Source of the DNA: Pseudomonadota bacterium
GTDB taxonomy: Bacteria; Myxococcota_A; UBA796; CAJQPC01
NCBI GenBank assembly: GCA_024228935.1
Contig: JAAESX010000048.1
Span: 1-64,000, forward strand
Length of the DNA: 64,000 bases
Direction of reading: 5' to 3'
In this document: positions 39,445 through 47,530 of the stretch, in pieces
Position numbering within the stretch: position 1 is the stretch's first letter
How the letters are laid out: every line of letters starts with the position of its first letter
Made by a program: the position numbers and the translations under genes
Notes under the pieces: generated by a model
Seen by the model: only the letters and a program-made list of their open reading frames with translations
What the model was told of the DNA's origin: nothing
Databases searched by the model: none

Positions 39445-40653
39445 ATGACCACGACCCTGGACCAGGCTTTCGCCGAGCTCGGCGAGAGCCGGCTGACGCC
39501 GCTCGTCCTGAACGCCCTGGACTTCATCGTGCCCGGCGAATGGGAGGACATCACCGACCTGGACGACCTGGTCGAGGACGTCGCCGGCGAGCGCGACCCC
39601 ATGGTCGCCAAGAAGGCTCGGGAGATCTTCATCGACCCGAATCGGCCCTACCAGCGCGCGCTTCAGGTCTACCAGCTGGTCGACCGCGCCGACCAGGTAG
39701 CGGCGGGTGTGGTGCTCGCGAACAAGGCGGTCGGGGCGTTCGAGTTCCTGTCGTTCCTGAAGAAGTTCACGCCTCAGCCGGACACGGTCCAGGCGGTCGA
39801 TCTGGCGGTGAAGCTGGTCGCCGAGATCGTGGCCTTCGGGCTGCTCGAGGGGCGTCCGGAGCTGTCTCGCGAGGGCCTGGCCGATCTGGCGGCGGACCTT
39901 GGCGACTACGCCAAGCAGGACCGGGTGCGCATCGCGGCCTGGGTCGTCATCGATGGCGTCTTGCCGCTGGGCCCGGACTTCATCCAGGCTGTCCAGGCCA
40001 AGCTCGCCGAGGTGGGCACCGGCGGGCTCGGCGAGTCCGCGATCTACAAGAAGCTGTCGTCGATGATCCCGGGGGACAGCGACGAGGAGAAGCACGGCTT
40101 CCTGGTCCAGGCGCTCGGCTCTGCACAAGCGTGGGCCGAGGGACAGGTGACCGAGCACGGCCTCACCACCGAGCTGGTCCAGGAGAAGCTCGTCGCGTTC
40201 GTGGAAGGGGCGGACGCGGGGGCCGACTACCTGGCGGCGGCGCTGGACGCTTCGACCTCGTACTTCCGCCACACCGGCACGCTGACCGTCGCTCGCGCGT
40301 GCATCGAGGACGCCTTGGACGAGGTCGACGAGCCCGAGGAGGAGCTCGTCGGGCTGCCCGACGACGCGCCGCCCTGGCACCGGAGCCACCGCCCGGCGAA
40401 GCGGCAGCGGGGCGACGAGGACCGGATGGACGACGAGCGCGACGAGGTCGACCGGCTCGAGCGCGAGCGGGCCGCCCGGATGCGCGCCGAGCAGGACCGC
40501 CAGGAGCTTCGCCGGATGCGTGCCGAGCACGAGGAGCGTCGCCGGGAGGAGCGTCAGGAGCGCAAGCGCCGTCGCCGGGAAGATCGCAAGGGCGGGTCGG
40601 GCCCCCGGGGGCCGCGTGGTCGCCACCGCCGGCGCGGAGGCCGTCGGCGCTGA
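39445..40653 (+). CDS. Acidic helical protein with Arg-rich tail, unknown function (402 aa)
   Basis: The start ATG is preceded by AAGGAG, which overlaps the pncB stop region. Residues 1-290 are helical, acidic and without recognisable motifs (FIVPGEWEDITDLDDLVED, FIDPNRPYQRALQVYQLVDRADQV). Residues 310-380 form a charged coiled-coil-like stretch rich in Arg/Glu. The last 30 residues are Arg/Gly-rich (GPRGPRGRHRRRGG), which suggests RNA or DNA binding. No family recognised. The stop lies in a 16-bp palindrome shared with the convergent cyclase gene. Confidence 0.75.
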   Translation: MTTTLDQAFAELGESRLTPLVLNALDFIVPGEWEDITDLDDLVEDVAGERDPMVAKKAREIFIDPNRPYQRALQVYQLVDRADQVAAGVVLANKAVGAFEFLSFLKKFTPQPDTVQAVDLAVKLVAEIVAFGLLEGRPELSREGLADLAADLGDYAKQDRVRIAAWVVIDGVLPLGPDFIQAVQAKLAEVGTGGLGESAIYKKLSSMIPGDSDEEKHGFLVQALGSAQAWAEGQVTEHGLTTELVQEKLVAFVEGADAGADYLAAALDASTSYFRHTGTLTVARACIEDALDEVDEPEEELVGLPDDAPPWHRSHRPAKRQRGDEDRMDDERDEVDRLERERAARMRAEQDRQELRRMRAEHEERRREERQERKRRRREDRKGGSGPRGPRGRHRRRGGRRR

Positions 40654-40664
40654 TCCGGATCAGC
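40649..40664. terminator. 16-bp palindrome spanning two convergent stop codons
   Basis: GCTGATCCGGATCAGC is a perfect palindrome. It contains the plus-strand TGA (40651-40653) and the minus-strand TGA (40660-40662). It could fold as a hairpin in both transcripts and block read-through; there is no T-run on either side. Confidence 0.55.
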
Positions 40665-42195
40665 CCTGCGGGGTCCGAACGGCGACGACGGTCGTGCCGG
40701 TCACCACGAAGTCGCCGAGCTTGATCGGCGCCACGGGGTCGACGCGGCGTAGCGGCTGGTCCGGGGCGTAGATGTACGTCGGGCAGCGGTCGTGCAGCGC
40801 CCGGAGCGTGCAGGTGCCCTGGGGTCCGACCTCGACGGCCGCCTGGCGACGTCCAGCCAGGGCCCGATCGAGCGTGAAGCCGCCTTCGCGAGCACGTGCC
40901 GAGCGCGGTCCGGAGCACCAGCGGATGTTCTCCTGACCGCGACGGTCGGGGAGCGCCATGCCCGGGTGGTTGGGCTCTCGGCCCAGCTCGGTGGTCTGGC
41001 CCAGGCCGACGCCCATGCGCAGCGCGGTGTCGGCGACGAGGAGCCCGGCGTAGGGGTCCTTGCCCAGCTCGTGGAAGACCACGGGACCCGACGGGGTGCT
41101 CATCACCATGCCGTGTCGCAGGCGCATGGGCTGACCGGCCGCCAGGGGGCGACCGTCGATGCTGATGCCGGTGGCCTGGGGCGTCATGCGGACGCCGTCC
41201 GAGCCGATGTCGACGCGCAGCACGCACTGGTCGGAGCGGTTGACCCAGCGGCCGTCGGGCAGCAGGTCGTAGGTGTAGCCAGCCACCACCTCGGCCATCG
41301 GGACGGCGGGGAGGGCCAGGCCGGACATGACCAGGTCGACCTCGGCCTGGGCGCCCAGGTCGAGGATGATGGTGTTCGAGCCGCTGGGGCGGGACTCGAC
41401 GGCGCGCACCTCGACGACGGCGCGCTCGAGCGCCTCGGGCGTGCCGATGATGACGCCGTGTCCGCTCTGGAGCCAGTCGTACCGGTCCTGCGGGGCGATG
41501 TGGTAGCTCGACATCCACAGCCGGGCGGGGTCGAGGACGGGCAGCGAGTCGACGACGTGCCGGAGCTCGGGCGAGCCGGGGCGGAAGCCCTCGAAGACGA
41601 GCACGGGATCCGGCGGAAGGGGAGGAAGCGACTCGCCCTTCTTGATGCGGACGAGCGTCCGGTTCTTCACGGCCTGGGTGACCTGGGGCGGCAGCCAGCA
41701 GCGCGTGCGGCCGACAGCGCGATGGCACGCGATGTCGCCGGTGATGCCCTTCAGCTGGAACTGGCCGACGCTCTCGAACGGGAGCTCGGCCTGGTTCATG
41801 CACATCCGGGTCGACTCGGCGAACCAGAACTCCCCGGCCGGGGTCTTCGAGTTGATCCGAGCGGCCAGGTTCACGGCCTCGCCGAACGCGTCGCCGTCGA
41901 TCTCCTCGACGTCGCCGGTGGCGCAGGAGACCCGAATGACGAGCGTGCCGGACTGGGCGACCTTCTCGACCACGTCGAGCCCGGCGCGGCAGGCGTCGGT
42001 CGCCGAGTCGAACATCGCCATGTAGGCGTCGCCGAGCGACTTCACGATGCGTCCGCCACGGCGCGTGAGGATCGGATGCACGAACTTCTCGTGCGCGGCG
42101 AGCAGGTTGCGAAGCCCCTCGCGGTCGGCCCGACTGACGGACGCGGTGTAGTTCGCCATGTCGGTGAACAGGACTGTCCGCGTGGCGGTGGCCAA
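40660..42195 (-). CDS. Class III adenylate/guanylate cyclase with FHA-like C-terminal modules (511 aa)
   Basis: TTG start at 42193-42195 with AGGGAG 5 nt upstream. The cyclase domain comes first: VLFTDMANYT (metal Asp), GGRIVKSLGDAYMAMF (second Asp) and FGEAVNLAARI (Asn/Arg transition-state pair). Residues 200-310 are a linker. Two beta-sandwich-like segments follow (about 330-400 and 420-505), with SDGVRMTP, SIDGRPLAAGQPMRLRHG and RALHDRCPTYIYAP, resembling FHA or related phosphopeptide-recognition domains, though the classic GRxxxxD pattern is not obvious. Soluble, no membrane helix. TATCCT (42223-42228, minus) is a likely -10. A cyclic-nucleotide-binding protein is encoded at 49620. Confidence 0.82.
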   Translation of the reverse strand: MATATRTVLFTDMANYTASVSRADREGLRNLLAAHEKFVHPILTRRGGRIVKSLGDAYMAMFDSATDACRAGLDVVEKVAQSGTLVIRVSCATGDVEEIDGDAFGEAVNLAARINSKTPAGEFWFAESTRMCMNQAELPFESVGQFQLKGITGDIACHRAVGRTRCWLPPQVTQAVKNRTLVRIKKGESLPPLPPDPVLVFEGFRPGSPELRHVVDSLPVLDPARLWMSSYHIAPQDRYDWLQSGHGVIIGTPEALERAVVEVRAVESRPSGSNTIILDLGAQAEVDLVMSGLALPAVPMAEVVAGYTYDLLPDGRWVNRSDQCVLRVDIGSDGVRMTPQATGISIDGRPLAAGQPMRLRHGMVMSTPSGPVVFHELGKDPYAGLLVADTALRMGVGLGQTTELGREPNHPGMALPDRRGQENIRWCSGPRSARAREGGFTLDRALAGRRQAAVEVGPQGTCTLRALHDRCPTYIYAPDQPLRRVDPVAPIKLGDFVVTGTTVVAVRTPQG

Positions 42196-42322
42196 AGGGG
42201 CTCCCTGGATTGCCGGGGCCGCAGGATACCACCGCCCCCCGACCCGCGCGTAATGCGCGACGAGGCCCGCGAAAAGCGATAGCCGGGCCGCCTCGTTCGA
42301 CCCCCAAAGACGGAGGCCAACT

Positions 42323-43957
42323 GTGACTACGCGCAGCCGCTTCGCTCCCTCGCCCACCGGTCTCCTTCACGTCGGAGGCGCGCGCACGGCGCTCTTCGTC
42401 TACCTCTTCGCGCGGAGCGCGGACGGGAAGTTCGTCCTGCGCATCGAGGACACCGACCGCGCGCGCAGCAGTCAGGCGAGCGAGGACGCCATCTTCGCGG
42501 ACCTCCAGTGGCTTGGTCTCGAGTGGGACGAGGGCCCCCAGGAGGGCGGTCCCGGCGCGCCGTACCGGCAGTCCGAGCGGCTGGCCTACTACGACGAGTG
42601 CGTCCAGGCGCTGCTCGACTCGGGCAAGGCCTACCTGGCGTGGGAGACCCCCGACGAGCTGGCGCGGATGCGCGAGCAGGACGGCGCGGGCTTCAAGTAC
42701 CGGAAGTACGAGTACGACGCCGAGGACATGGTCGAGTTCGAGGCCGAGGGCCGGCGCCCGGTCGTGCGCTTCGCGGTGCCGCTGGAGAAGGGCAAGATCG
42801 GCTTCCACGACGAGATCCTGGGGGACGTCGAGGTCGACATCGACGAGGTCGACGACTTCGTCATCCGGAAGGCCGACGGCTTCCCGACGTACCACTTCGC
42901 CGTGGTCGTGGACGACGTGCACATGCAGATCACCCACGTGCTGCGGGCCCAGGAGCACTTCAAGAACACGCTCAAGCACCGCCTGCTGTACGAGGCGCTG
43001 GGCTGGGAGGAGCACTTCCCGAAGCACGGCCACATGCCGATCATCAACCGCATCGAAGGCGGCAAGATGAGCAAGCGCGACAAGGCCCGAGCGGCTCGCG
43101 CGGCGGCCAGGGCGGCGGGGCTCGATGCGGCGGGGCTCGCCGAGAAGACCGGGCTCGACGTGGTGACCTCGCAGGCCTTCCTGAAGAAGAAGAACGACGA
43201 GGTGGCCATCGCCGTCCGCGTCGCCGAGGCCCTGGAGATCGAGCTGCCGGAGATCGACTGCATCGACTTCCGTCGCGCCGGCTTCCTGCCCGAGGCCATC
43301 GTCAACTTCCTGGCGCTGCTGGGCTGGAACCCGGGGCTGCGGGACGACGAGGGCAACGAGGTCGAGATCCTGCCGCTGTCCGAGATGGCGAAGCACTTCT
43401 CGCTGGACCGGGTCGGCAAGACCGCAGCCCGGTTCGACCGCGAGAAACTGCGCTGGATGAACGGGCAGTACATCCGCCTGGTGAGCCCCGAGCGGCGCGC
43501 CGAGGCCCTGCAGGACTGGATCGACCACAACCCGGGCTCGGTGCTCGAGGAGTGGGATGCGGACCGTCGTGCCTGGCTCGTCGAGCTCTACAAGGACCGC
43601 CTGACGGCCTTCGCCGACCTGGCCCGGGACGCTGAGTTCTTCTTCGTGCGACCCACCGAGTGGGGCCCCGCGAAGGCCATCAAGAAGCACCTGCTGAAGG
43701 GGGGCGGGCTCGACCGTCTTCGCGCGGCCCAGGCGGTGCTGGCGGCGGCGGACTGGAACGAAGAGGCGCTCGAGGCGGCGCTCACCGCCGCGGCCGAGGC
43801 CGACTACGACGGCAAGCTGGGCAAGCTGGCGCAGCCGGTTCGCGTGGCGGTCGCCGGGGGCCCCGTGTCACCGCCGATCTTCGGGACGCTCGTCGGCATC
43901 GGTCGCGAGGAGTCGCTGGCGCGCATCGAGGCGTGCCTGGCGCACCACGCCGAGTAG
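42323..43957 (+). CDS. gltX: Glutamyl-tRNA synthetase (544 aa)
   Basis: GTG start with CGGAGG 6 nt upstream. The class I signature is FAPSPTGLLHVGGARTAL (HIGH-like HVGG) and the second is EGGKMSKRD (KMSK, about residue 250). The anticodon-binding helical region follows. Normal GluRS is about 470-500 residues. The excess comes largely from a roughly 60-residue insertion directly after KMSKRD, rich in Ala/Arg (ARAARAAARAAGLDAAGL) and reading through AFLKKKNDEVAIAV before the usual GFLPEAIVNFLALLGW. The rest of the core looks intact, so it should be active. Confidence 0.93.
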   Translation: MTTRSRFAPSPTGLLHVGGARTALFVYLFARSADGKFVLRIEDTDRARSSQASEDAIFADLQWLGLEWDEGPQEGGPGAPYRQSERLAYYDECVQALLDSGKAYLAWETPDELARMREQDGAGFKYRKYEYDAEDMVEFEAEGRRPVVRFAVPLEKGKIGFHDEILGDVEVDIDEVDDFVIRKADGFPTYHFAVVVDDVHMQITHVLRAQEHFKNTLKHRLLYEALGWEEHFPKHGHMPIINRIEGGKMSKRDKARAARAAARAAGLDAAGLAEKTGLDVVTSQAFLKKKNDEVAIAVRVAEALEIELPEIDCIDFRRAGFLPEAIVNFLALLGWNPGLRDDEGNEVEILPLSEMAKHFSLDRVGKTAARFDREKLRWMNGQYIRLVSPERRAEALQDWIDHNPGSVLEEWDADRRAWLVELYKDRLTAFADLARDAEFFFVRPTEWGPAKAIKKHLLKGGGLDRLRAAQAVLAAADWNEEALEAALTAAAEADYDGKLGKLAQPVRVAVAGGPVSPPIFGTLVGIGREESLARIEACLAHHAE

Positions 43958-43962
43958 GGAGC

Positions 43963-44052
43963 GGGCTGACCGGCAGCCTCGGGGTTCGAGGACGCTGGGG
44001 GCACCGCAGCCGGGGGGCTGACCGGCAGCCTCGGGGTTCGAGGACGCCGAGG
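43963..44052. repeat. Two diverged copies of the dispersed ~51-bp repeat
   Basis: GGGCTGACCGGCAGCCTCGG begins at 43963 and again at 44015 (52-bp spacing). The second copy is truncated. GGCTG (43964-43968) and CAGCC (43974-43978) pair as a hairpin. CTCGGGGTTC is shared with the copies at 30280-30391. The element again sits just after a stop codon between convergent genes. Confidence 0.8.
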
Positions 44053-44069
44053 CCTCCTCTATCGACCCT

Positions 44070-44945
44070 CTAGGACAGCAGGCAGTCGACGCCGGCTCGG
44101 AACGACCGCGGCCACAGACCCGTCGCTTCGGCGAGCGGGCGAGGATCGGCCGTGTCCGGGGTGTCGGCGGTGTCGAGCAGATCCGGCTCGAAGTCCTTGC
44201 TGAACCGCGAGACGAACAGGATGGCGCGCTTCGGCACGTGCAGCGGGCGACGCCGCTTGCCGGCGGCCTTGGCGATGACCCGGACGATCTCGTCCATCGT
44301 CAGCACGTCCTCGCCGCCCGAGTCGAAGGCCGCGCCCGGCAGGCCCTTCTCGAGCAGGCGCAGGATGCTGCCGTTGAAGTCGTCCACGTGCACGGGCTGG
44401 CGCGTGTACTGGCCGTTCCCGATGACCGGGACGAGCGGGCTCTTCCGCACCATCTCGGCGAGCGTGTGGAAGCTCTCCTTGTGGCTCGGCCGATGCCGCG
44501 GGAGGTACGGGCCGTACGGGGCACAAGGCCGGACGATGGCGAACGGCAGGCCCGAGTCGCGCAGCCGGAGCTCGTCGGCCACCCGGCCGCGCTTGTACCC
44601 GGACTCGCCGGGCCAGTGCACGCAGGTGCTGCTGGCGTAGACGGTGGGCAGGCCGGCCTCGAGGACCGCGTCCATCATCCGCTTGTTCAGGCGCGTGCTG
44701 TCCGTCTCCTGACGTCCGTTCCCGGTGCCCTTCACCTTGCAGGCCAGGTGCACCACCGCGTCCGCCCCCAGCTCGCGGAGCTTCGCGCCGGCGCCGGGGG
44801 TGCCCAGATCGCAGTGCACCGAGGTGGTGCCTGGGATGGAGACCGGCGTGCGGTTGTAGACGGCGAGCACGTCGTGGTCGACCGCGGCCAGGTGGCAGAA
44901 CCACGCGCCGACGAACGAGCTGCCGCCCGTGACGACGATGCGCAT
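44070..44945 (-). CDS. NAD-dependent epimerase/dehydratase, extended SDR (291 aa)
   Basis: ATG at 44943-44945 overlapping the MOSC stop as TGATG. IVVTGGSSFVGAW carries TGGxxFxG. Then VVHLACKVKG, VYASSTCVHWPGESGYKRGR (YxxxK reads YKRGR with Lys shifted, so the catalytic pair is uncertain), IVRPCAPYGPYLPRHRP, and PVHVDDFNGSILRLLEKG. It resembles UDP-glucose 4-epimerase-like nucleotide-sugar enzymes. The C-terminal AILFVSRFSKDFEPDLLDTADTPDT is less conserved. A role in surface sugar synthesis is plausible. Confidence 0.82.
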   Translation of the reverse strand: MRIVVTGGSSFVGAWFCHLAAVDHDVLAVYNRTPVSIPGTTSVHCDLGTPGAGAKLRELGADAVVHLACKVKGTGNGRQETDSTRLNKRMMDAVLEAGLPTVYASSTCVHWPGESGYKRGRVADELRLRDSGLPFAIVRPCAPYGPYLPRHRPSHKESFHTLAEMVRKSPLVPVIGNGQYTRQPVHVDDFNGSILRLLEKGLPGAAFDSGGEDVLTMDEIVRVIAKAAGKRRRPLHVPKRAILFVSRFSKDFEPDLLDTADTPDTADPRPLAEATGLWPRSFRAGVDCLLS

Positions 44946-45418
44946 CAGACGAGCTCGATGGTGTCGCCGACCCGGATGGTGCCGGTCTCGACGATGGACG
45001 CACACAGCCCGCCGCGGCCGACCATCGCCGCGAAGCCGCCGGGCCCGAGCGTCTTGTCCATCCGCTCGCACGGGTCGCAGCAGCGGGTCCCGCGAAGGAC
45101 GACCTCGCCGATGCGGAAGTTCTGGTCGATGAGCGTCAGCAGGTTCACGCCGCGCACCAGCACGTTGCGTCGGGTGTTGGTGTGCTCGACCTCGCGACCC
45201 AGCGTGGCGGCGATGGCGCCGATGTCCTCGACCGCGATGAGCGTGACCGCGCGCTTGCTCCGGCGGGCGTGATCGAGCGCCCCATCGTCGAGCTCCCAGG
45301 CGTCGACGGCGACGACCGGCTCGCGCTTGTGGGGGCGGATGCTGATGGCGTCGACCGTTCCGCTCTGCGCCGCGCCGCGCACAAGGTCCTCGCGAGGACG
45401 CTCTCCGAAGTAGCCCAT
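44945..45418 (-). CDS. MOSC-domain protein (157 aa)
   Basis: A single MOSC domain. It shows TVDAISIRPHKREPVVAVDAW near the start, NVLVRGVNLLTLIDQNFRIGEVVLRGTRCCDPCERMD with the conserved Cys region, and GGLCASIVETGTIRVGDTIEL at the end. MOSC domains bind molybdopterin or act as sulfur-carrier modules after MoaB/MoeA-type steps. Two Cys close together (RCCDPC) could carry sulfur. Coupled to the downstream SDR by TGATG. The 5' end lies back-to-back with the lipoprotein gene at 45468. Confidence 0.87.
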   Translation of the reverse strand: MGYFGERPREDLVRGAAQSGTVDAISIRPHKREPVVAVDAWELDDGALDHARRSKRAVTLIAVEDIGAIAATLGREVEHTNTRRNVLVRGVNLLTLIDQNFRIGEVVLRGTRCCDPCERMDKTLGPGGFAAMVGRGGLCASIVETGTIRVGDTIELV

Positions 45419-45467
45419 GCCCGACCCGTACCCGATTACGCTCGTGGGTGAAATGACGGAGTCCGAG

Positions 45468-46019
45468 ATGCTGTTCTTCCTCTTCGCGCTGGCCTGTGGC
45501 GACAAGGACGACCCCACCACCGACAGCGGGCCGGAGACCGACGCGGACACCGACGCCGACGCGGACTCCGACACGGACGCGGACGCCGACGCGGACTCGG
45601 ATGCCGACTCGGACGCGGACGCCGACACCGATACCGATACCGCCCCCCCGTGCGGTCTGACGGACGCGGACTTCACCGCGTGGACCAGCGACGAGGGCCA
45701 CACCGCGAAGACCACCTTCGCCGAGGGCGACACCGTTCGCATGTTGGGGTCGGTCCGGAACAACTGCCCGTTCGACATGGAGATCCATCTGCGCAGTGGG
45801 TGCCTGGTCGGGCACTTCGACTGGGTCGACGCCAACGGGGTGACGGCGATGTCGGACTACGGCTGCACCGACGCCGAGGAGACCCTGCCTCTCTTGCAGG
45901 GCACCGCGCTGACGTTCCCCTACGACGCGACGCCGCCCGTCGGCGAGTACACGCTCACCGCGCACTTCGACGACATGGACTTCCACACCGCGACCGCCGA
46001 GTTCATCGTCGTCGAGTGA
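45468..46019 (+). CDS. Lipoprotein with Asp/Ala/Ser/Thr-repeat linker (183 aa)
   Basis: ATG 45468 has GGAG 6 nt upstream and gives MLFFLFALACGDKD; earlier ATGs at 45417 and 45453 would bury the signal. About 40 residues of Asp alternating with Ala, Ser or Thr follow, coded by GC-rich dipeptide repeats. The C-terminal domain of about 120 residues (TAWTSDEGHTAKTTFAEGDTVRML) is a beta-sandwich with three Cys, similar in style to intracellular proteinase inhibitor/BsuPI-like folds: NNCPFDMEIHLRSGC, then PPVGEYTLTAHF. It is probably a surface-tethered domain held away from the membrane by the linker. Confidence 0.75.
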   Translation: MLFFLFALACGDKDDPTTDSGPETDADTDADADSDTDADADADSDADSDADADTDTDTAPPCGLTDADFTAWTSDEGHTAKTTFAEGDTVRMLGSVRNNCPFDMEIHLRSGCLVGHFDWVDANGVTAMSDYGCTDAEETLPLLQGTALTFPYDATPPVGEYTLTAHFDDMDFHTATAEFIVVE

Positions 46020-46028
46020 GTCGCTGCC

Positions 46029-46109
46029 TCAGAGGAACGTCACGACGCAGTAGCCGATGATGCTCCCGAGGAAGATCACGACGAGCGCGATGCCCAGCTT
46101 GTCGTTCAT
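46029..46109 (-). CDS. 26-residue single-helix membrane peptide
   Basis: ATG at 46107-46109 overlaps the stop of the M16-like gene as ATGA and the frame ends at TGA 46029-46031. The product begins MNDKLGIALVV, is one hydrophobic helix with a single Cys, and ends VVTFL. The coupled start and the fully membrane-like composition argue that it is translated. It could be a regulator or anchor of the protease pair upstream. Too short for database-style recognition by eye. Confidence 0.6.
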   Translation of the reverse strand: MNDKLGIALVVIFLGSIIGYCVVTFL

Positions 46110-47530
46110 TCCACCGTCGTCCAGGTGACATCGGGCACCGATGTCGACACCTGGTCGGTCACGGTGGACAGGTCGCCGACGACGACCACGACGGCCTGAT
46201 CGAGGTCGATCGACGCCAGCGCGGCGTTGACCTGGGCGAGCGTCGTGGCGTCGAGCGCCGTCAGCTCGCTGGCCAGGTACTGGTTGTCGTACCCGTCGGC
46301 CAGGGCCCAGGCGAAGGAGCCGGCCGTGCCCGAGCGGGTCTCGACCGACGACGTCAGCGAGGTGCGGCGGGCGCCCTTGGCCTTCTCGAGCTCGGCCTCG
46401 TCGATGCCGGCGGTGATCTTGTCGAGCTCGCCGAGCAGGTCCGCCAGGGCGGCGCCGGTCACGTCCGAGCGGACGGACGTCGAGGCGACGACCTGGCCCC
46501 AGTCGGCGCCGTAGCTCGTCGAGGCGCGCGCTCCGTAGGTGTAGCCCTTCTCCTCGCGCAGCAGGCGGTTCAGGCGCGACGTGAACGTGCCACCGAGGAC
46601 GATAGCGCCGAGCCGCGCGGCCACGAGCTCGGGCTGCGAGGCTGACCAGCCGGGCATCACCACCCGCAGCGTCGACTGGGTCGAGCCGGGGTCGTCGACC
46701 AGGTAGTAGCCGGGCGTCGGTGCCGCCTCGGCCATGGCGCGGGTGTCGGTCGCCGTGCCGTCCCAGGCGCCGAACGTCTGGTCCAGCACGGTTCGGGCGC
46801 CGTGCGCGTCGATGTCACCGGTGATGACGAACGTCGCGTTCTCGGGGCGGAAGCGCTGGGACCAGCTCTCGCGGCAGCCCGCCGCGGTGGTCGCGCCCAC
46901 GCTCTCCTTGGTGCCGCTGGTGGCGTGCGCCATGACGTGGCCCTCGCCCCAGTACAGCCGCTCGGCCGTCTCGTAGGCGACCGTGGTCGGGCGAGCGTTC
47001 GCCTCGTCGATCTGGGCCTGGATCTGGCCCTGCAGCTTTTCGAGCTCGTCCGCGTCGAACGACGGCGACAGCACGGCCTCGGCCATCAGCCCGAGCGCGG
47101 TGTCGAGGCGGGCCGAGTGGGAGTCGACGTAGACCATCGACATCGTTCCGTAGGTCGAGGTGCCCAGCACGATGGCCTGCTGGTCGAGCAGCTCGGCGAA
47201 CGCGTTGGCGTCGTGCTCGGTCGTGCCGCGCGTCAGGGCCTGGTTGGCGATGCTGGTCAGGCCCGGCTGGTCCGCCGGGTCCGCGGTCTTGCCGCCATCG
47301 ACCAGCAGACGGACGCTGACGAGCGGCAGTCCGCGCTGCTCGACCACGTGCACGGTGGCGCCGGAGTCGAGCGTGAAGCTCTCGGCGGTCGGGGGGACGA
47401 AGGCGCTGGGCTCGCCGACGACGGGGCGCTCGGCGAGGGGGTCGACGACGGTCGGCACAGAGGTCTCGGGGTCGGTCGGCTTGGGGCAGGCGATGAGCGT
47501 CAGGAGCGGGAGCATGGAGAGCGAGAGCAT
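46106..47530 (-). CDS. M16-family peptidase-like lipoprotein, inactive subunit (474 aa)
   Basis: MLSLSMLPLLTLIACPKPTD is a lipoprotein signal. The body is an M16 pair of alpha/beta domains: GATVHVVEQRGLPLVSVRLLVDGG, then PGLTSIANQALTRGT where active members have HxxEH, so zinc ligands are missing. The C-terminal half has EEKGYTYGARASTSY, the conserved R/Y substrate-end motif. Such catalytically dead subunits pair with an active partner, as in mitochondrial processing peptidase. The active partner is the upstream gene, overlapping as ATGA. Confidence 0.88.
   Translation of the reverse strand: MLSLSMLPLLTLIACPKPTDPETSVPTVVDPLAERPVVGEPSAFVPPTAESFTLDSGATVHVVEQRGLPLVSVRLLVDGGKTADPADQPGLTSIANQALTRGTTEHDANAFAELLDQQAIVLGTSTYGTMSMVYVDSHSARLDTALGLMAEAVLSPSFDADELEKLQGQIQAQIDEANARPTTVAYETAERLYWGEGHVMAHATSGTKESVGATTAAGCRESWSQRFRPENATFVITGDIDAHGARTVLDQTFGAWDGTATDTRAMAEAAPTPGYYLVDDPGSTQSTLRVVMPGWSASQPELVAARLGAIVLGGTFTSRLNRLLREEKGYTYGARASTSYGADWGQVVASTSVRSDVTGAALADLLGELDKITAGIDEAELEKAKGARRTSLTSSVETRSGTAGSFAWALADGYDNQYLASELTALDATTLAQVNAALASIDLDQAVVVVVGDLSTVTDQVSTSVPDVTWTTVE

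Noticed and set aside
43963..44052. tRNA-like GGGGTTCGAGGA
   Set aside because: It resembles a T-loop, but no acceptor stem, anticodon arm or CCA end surrounds it; it is part of the dispersed 51-bp repeat.
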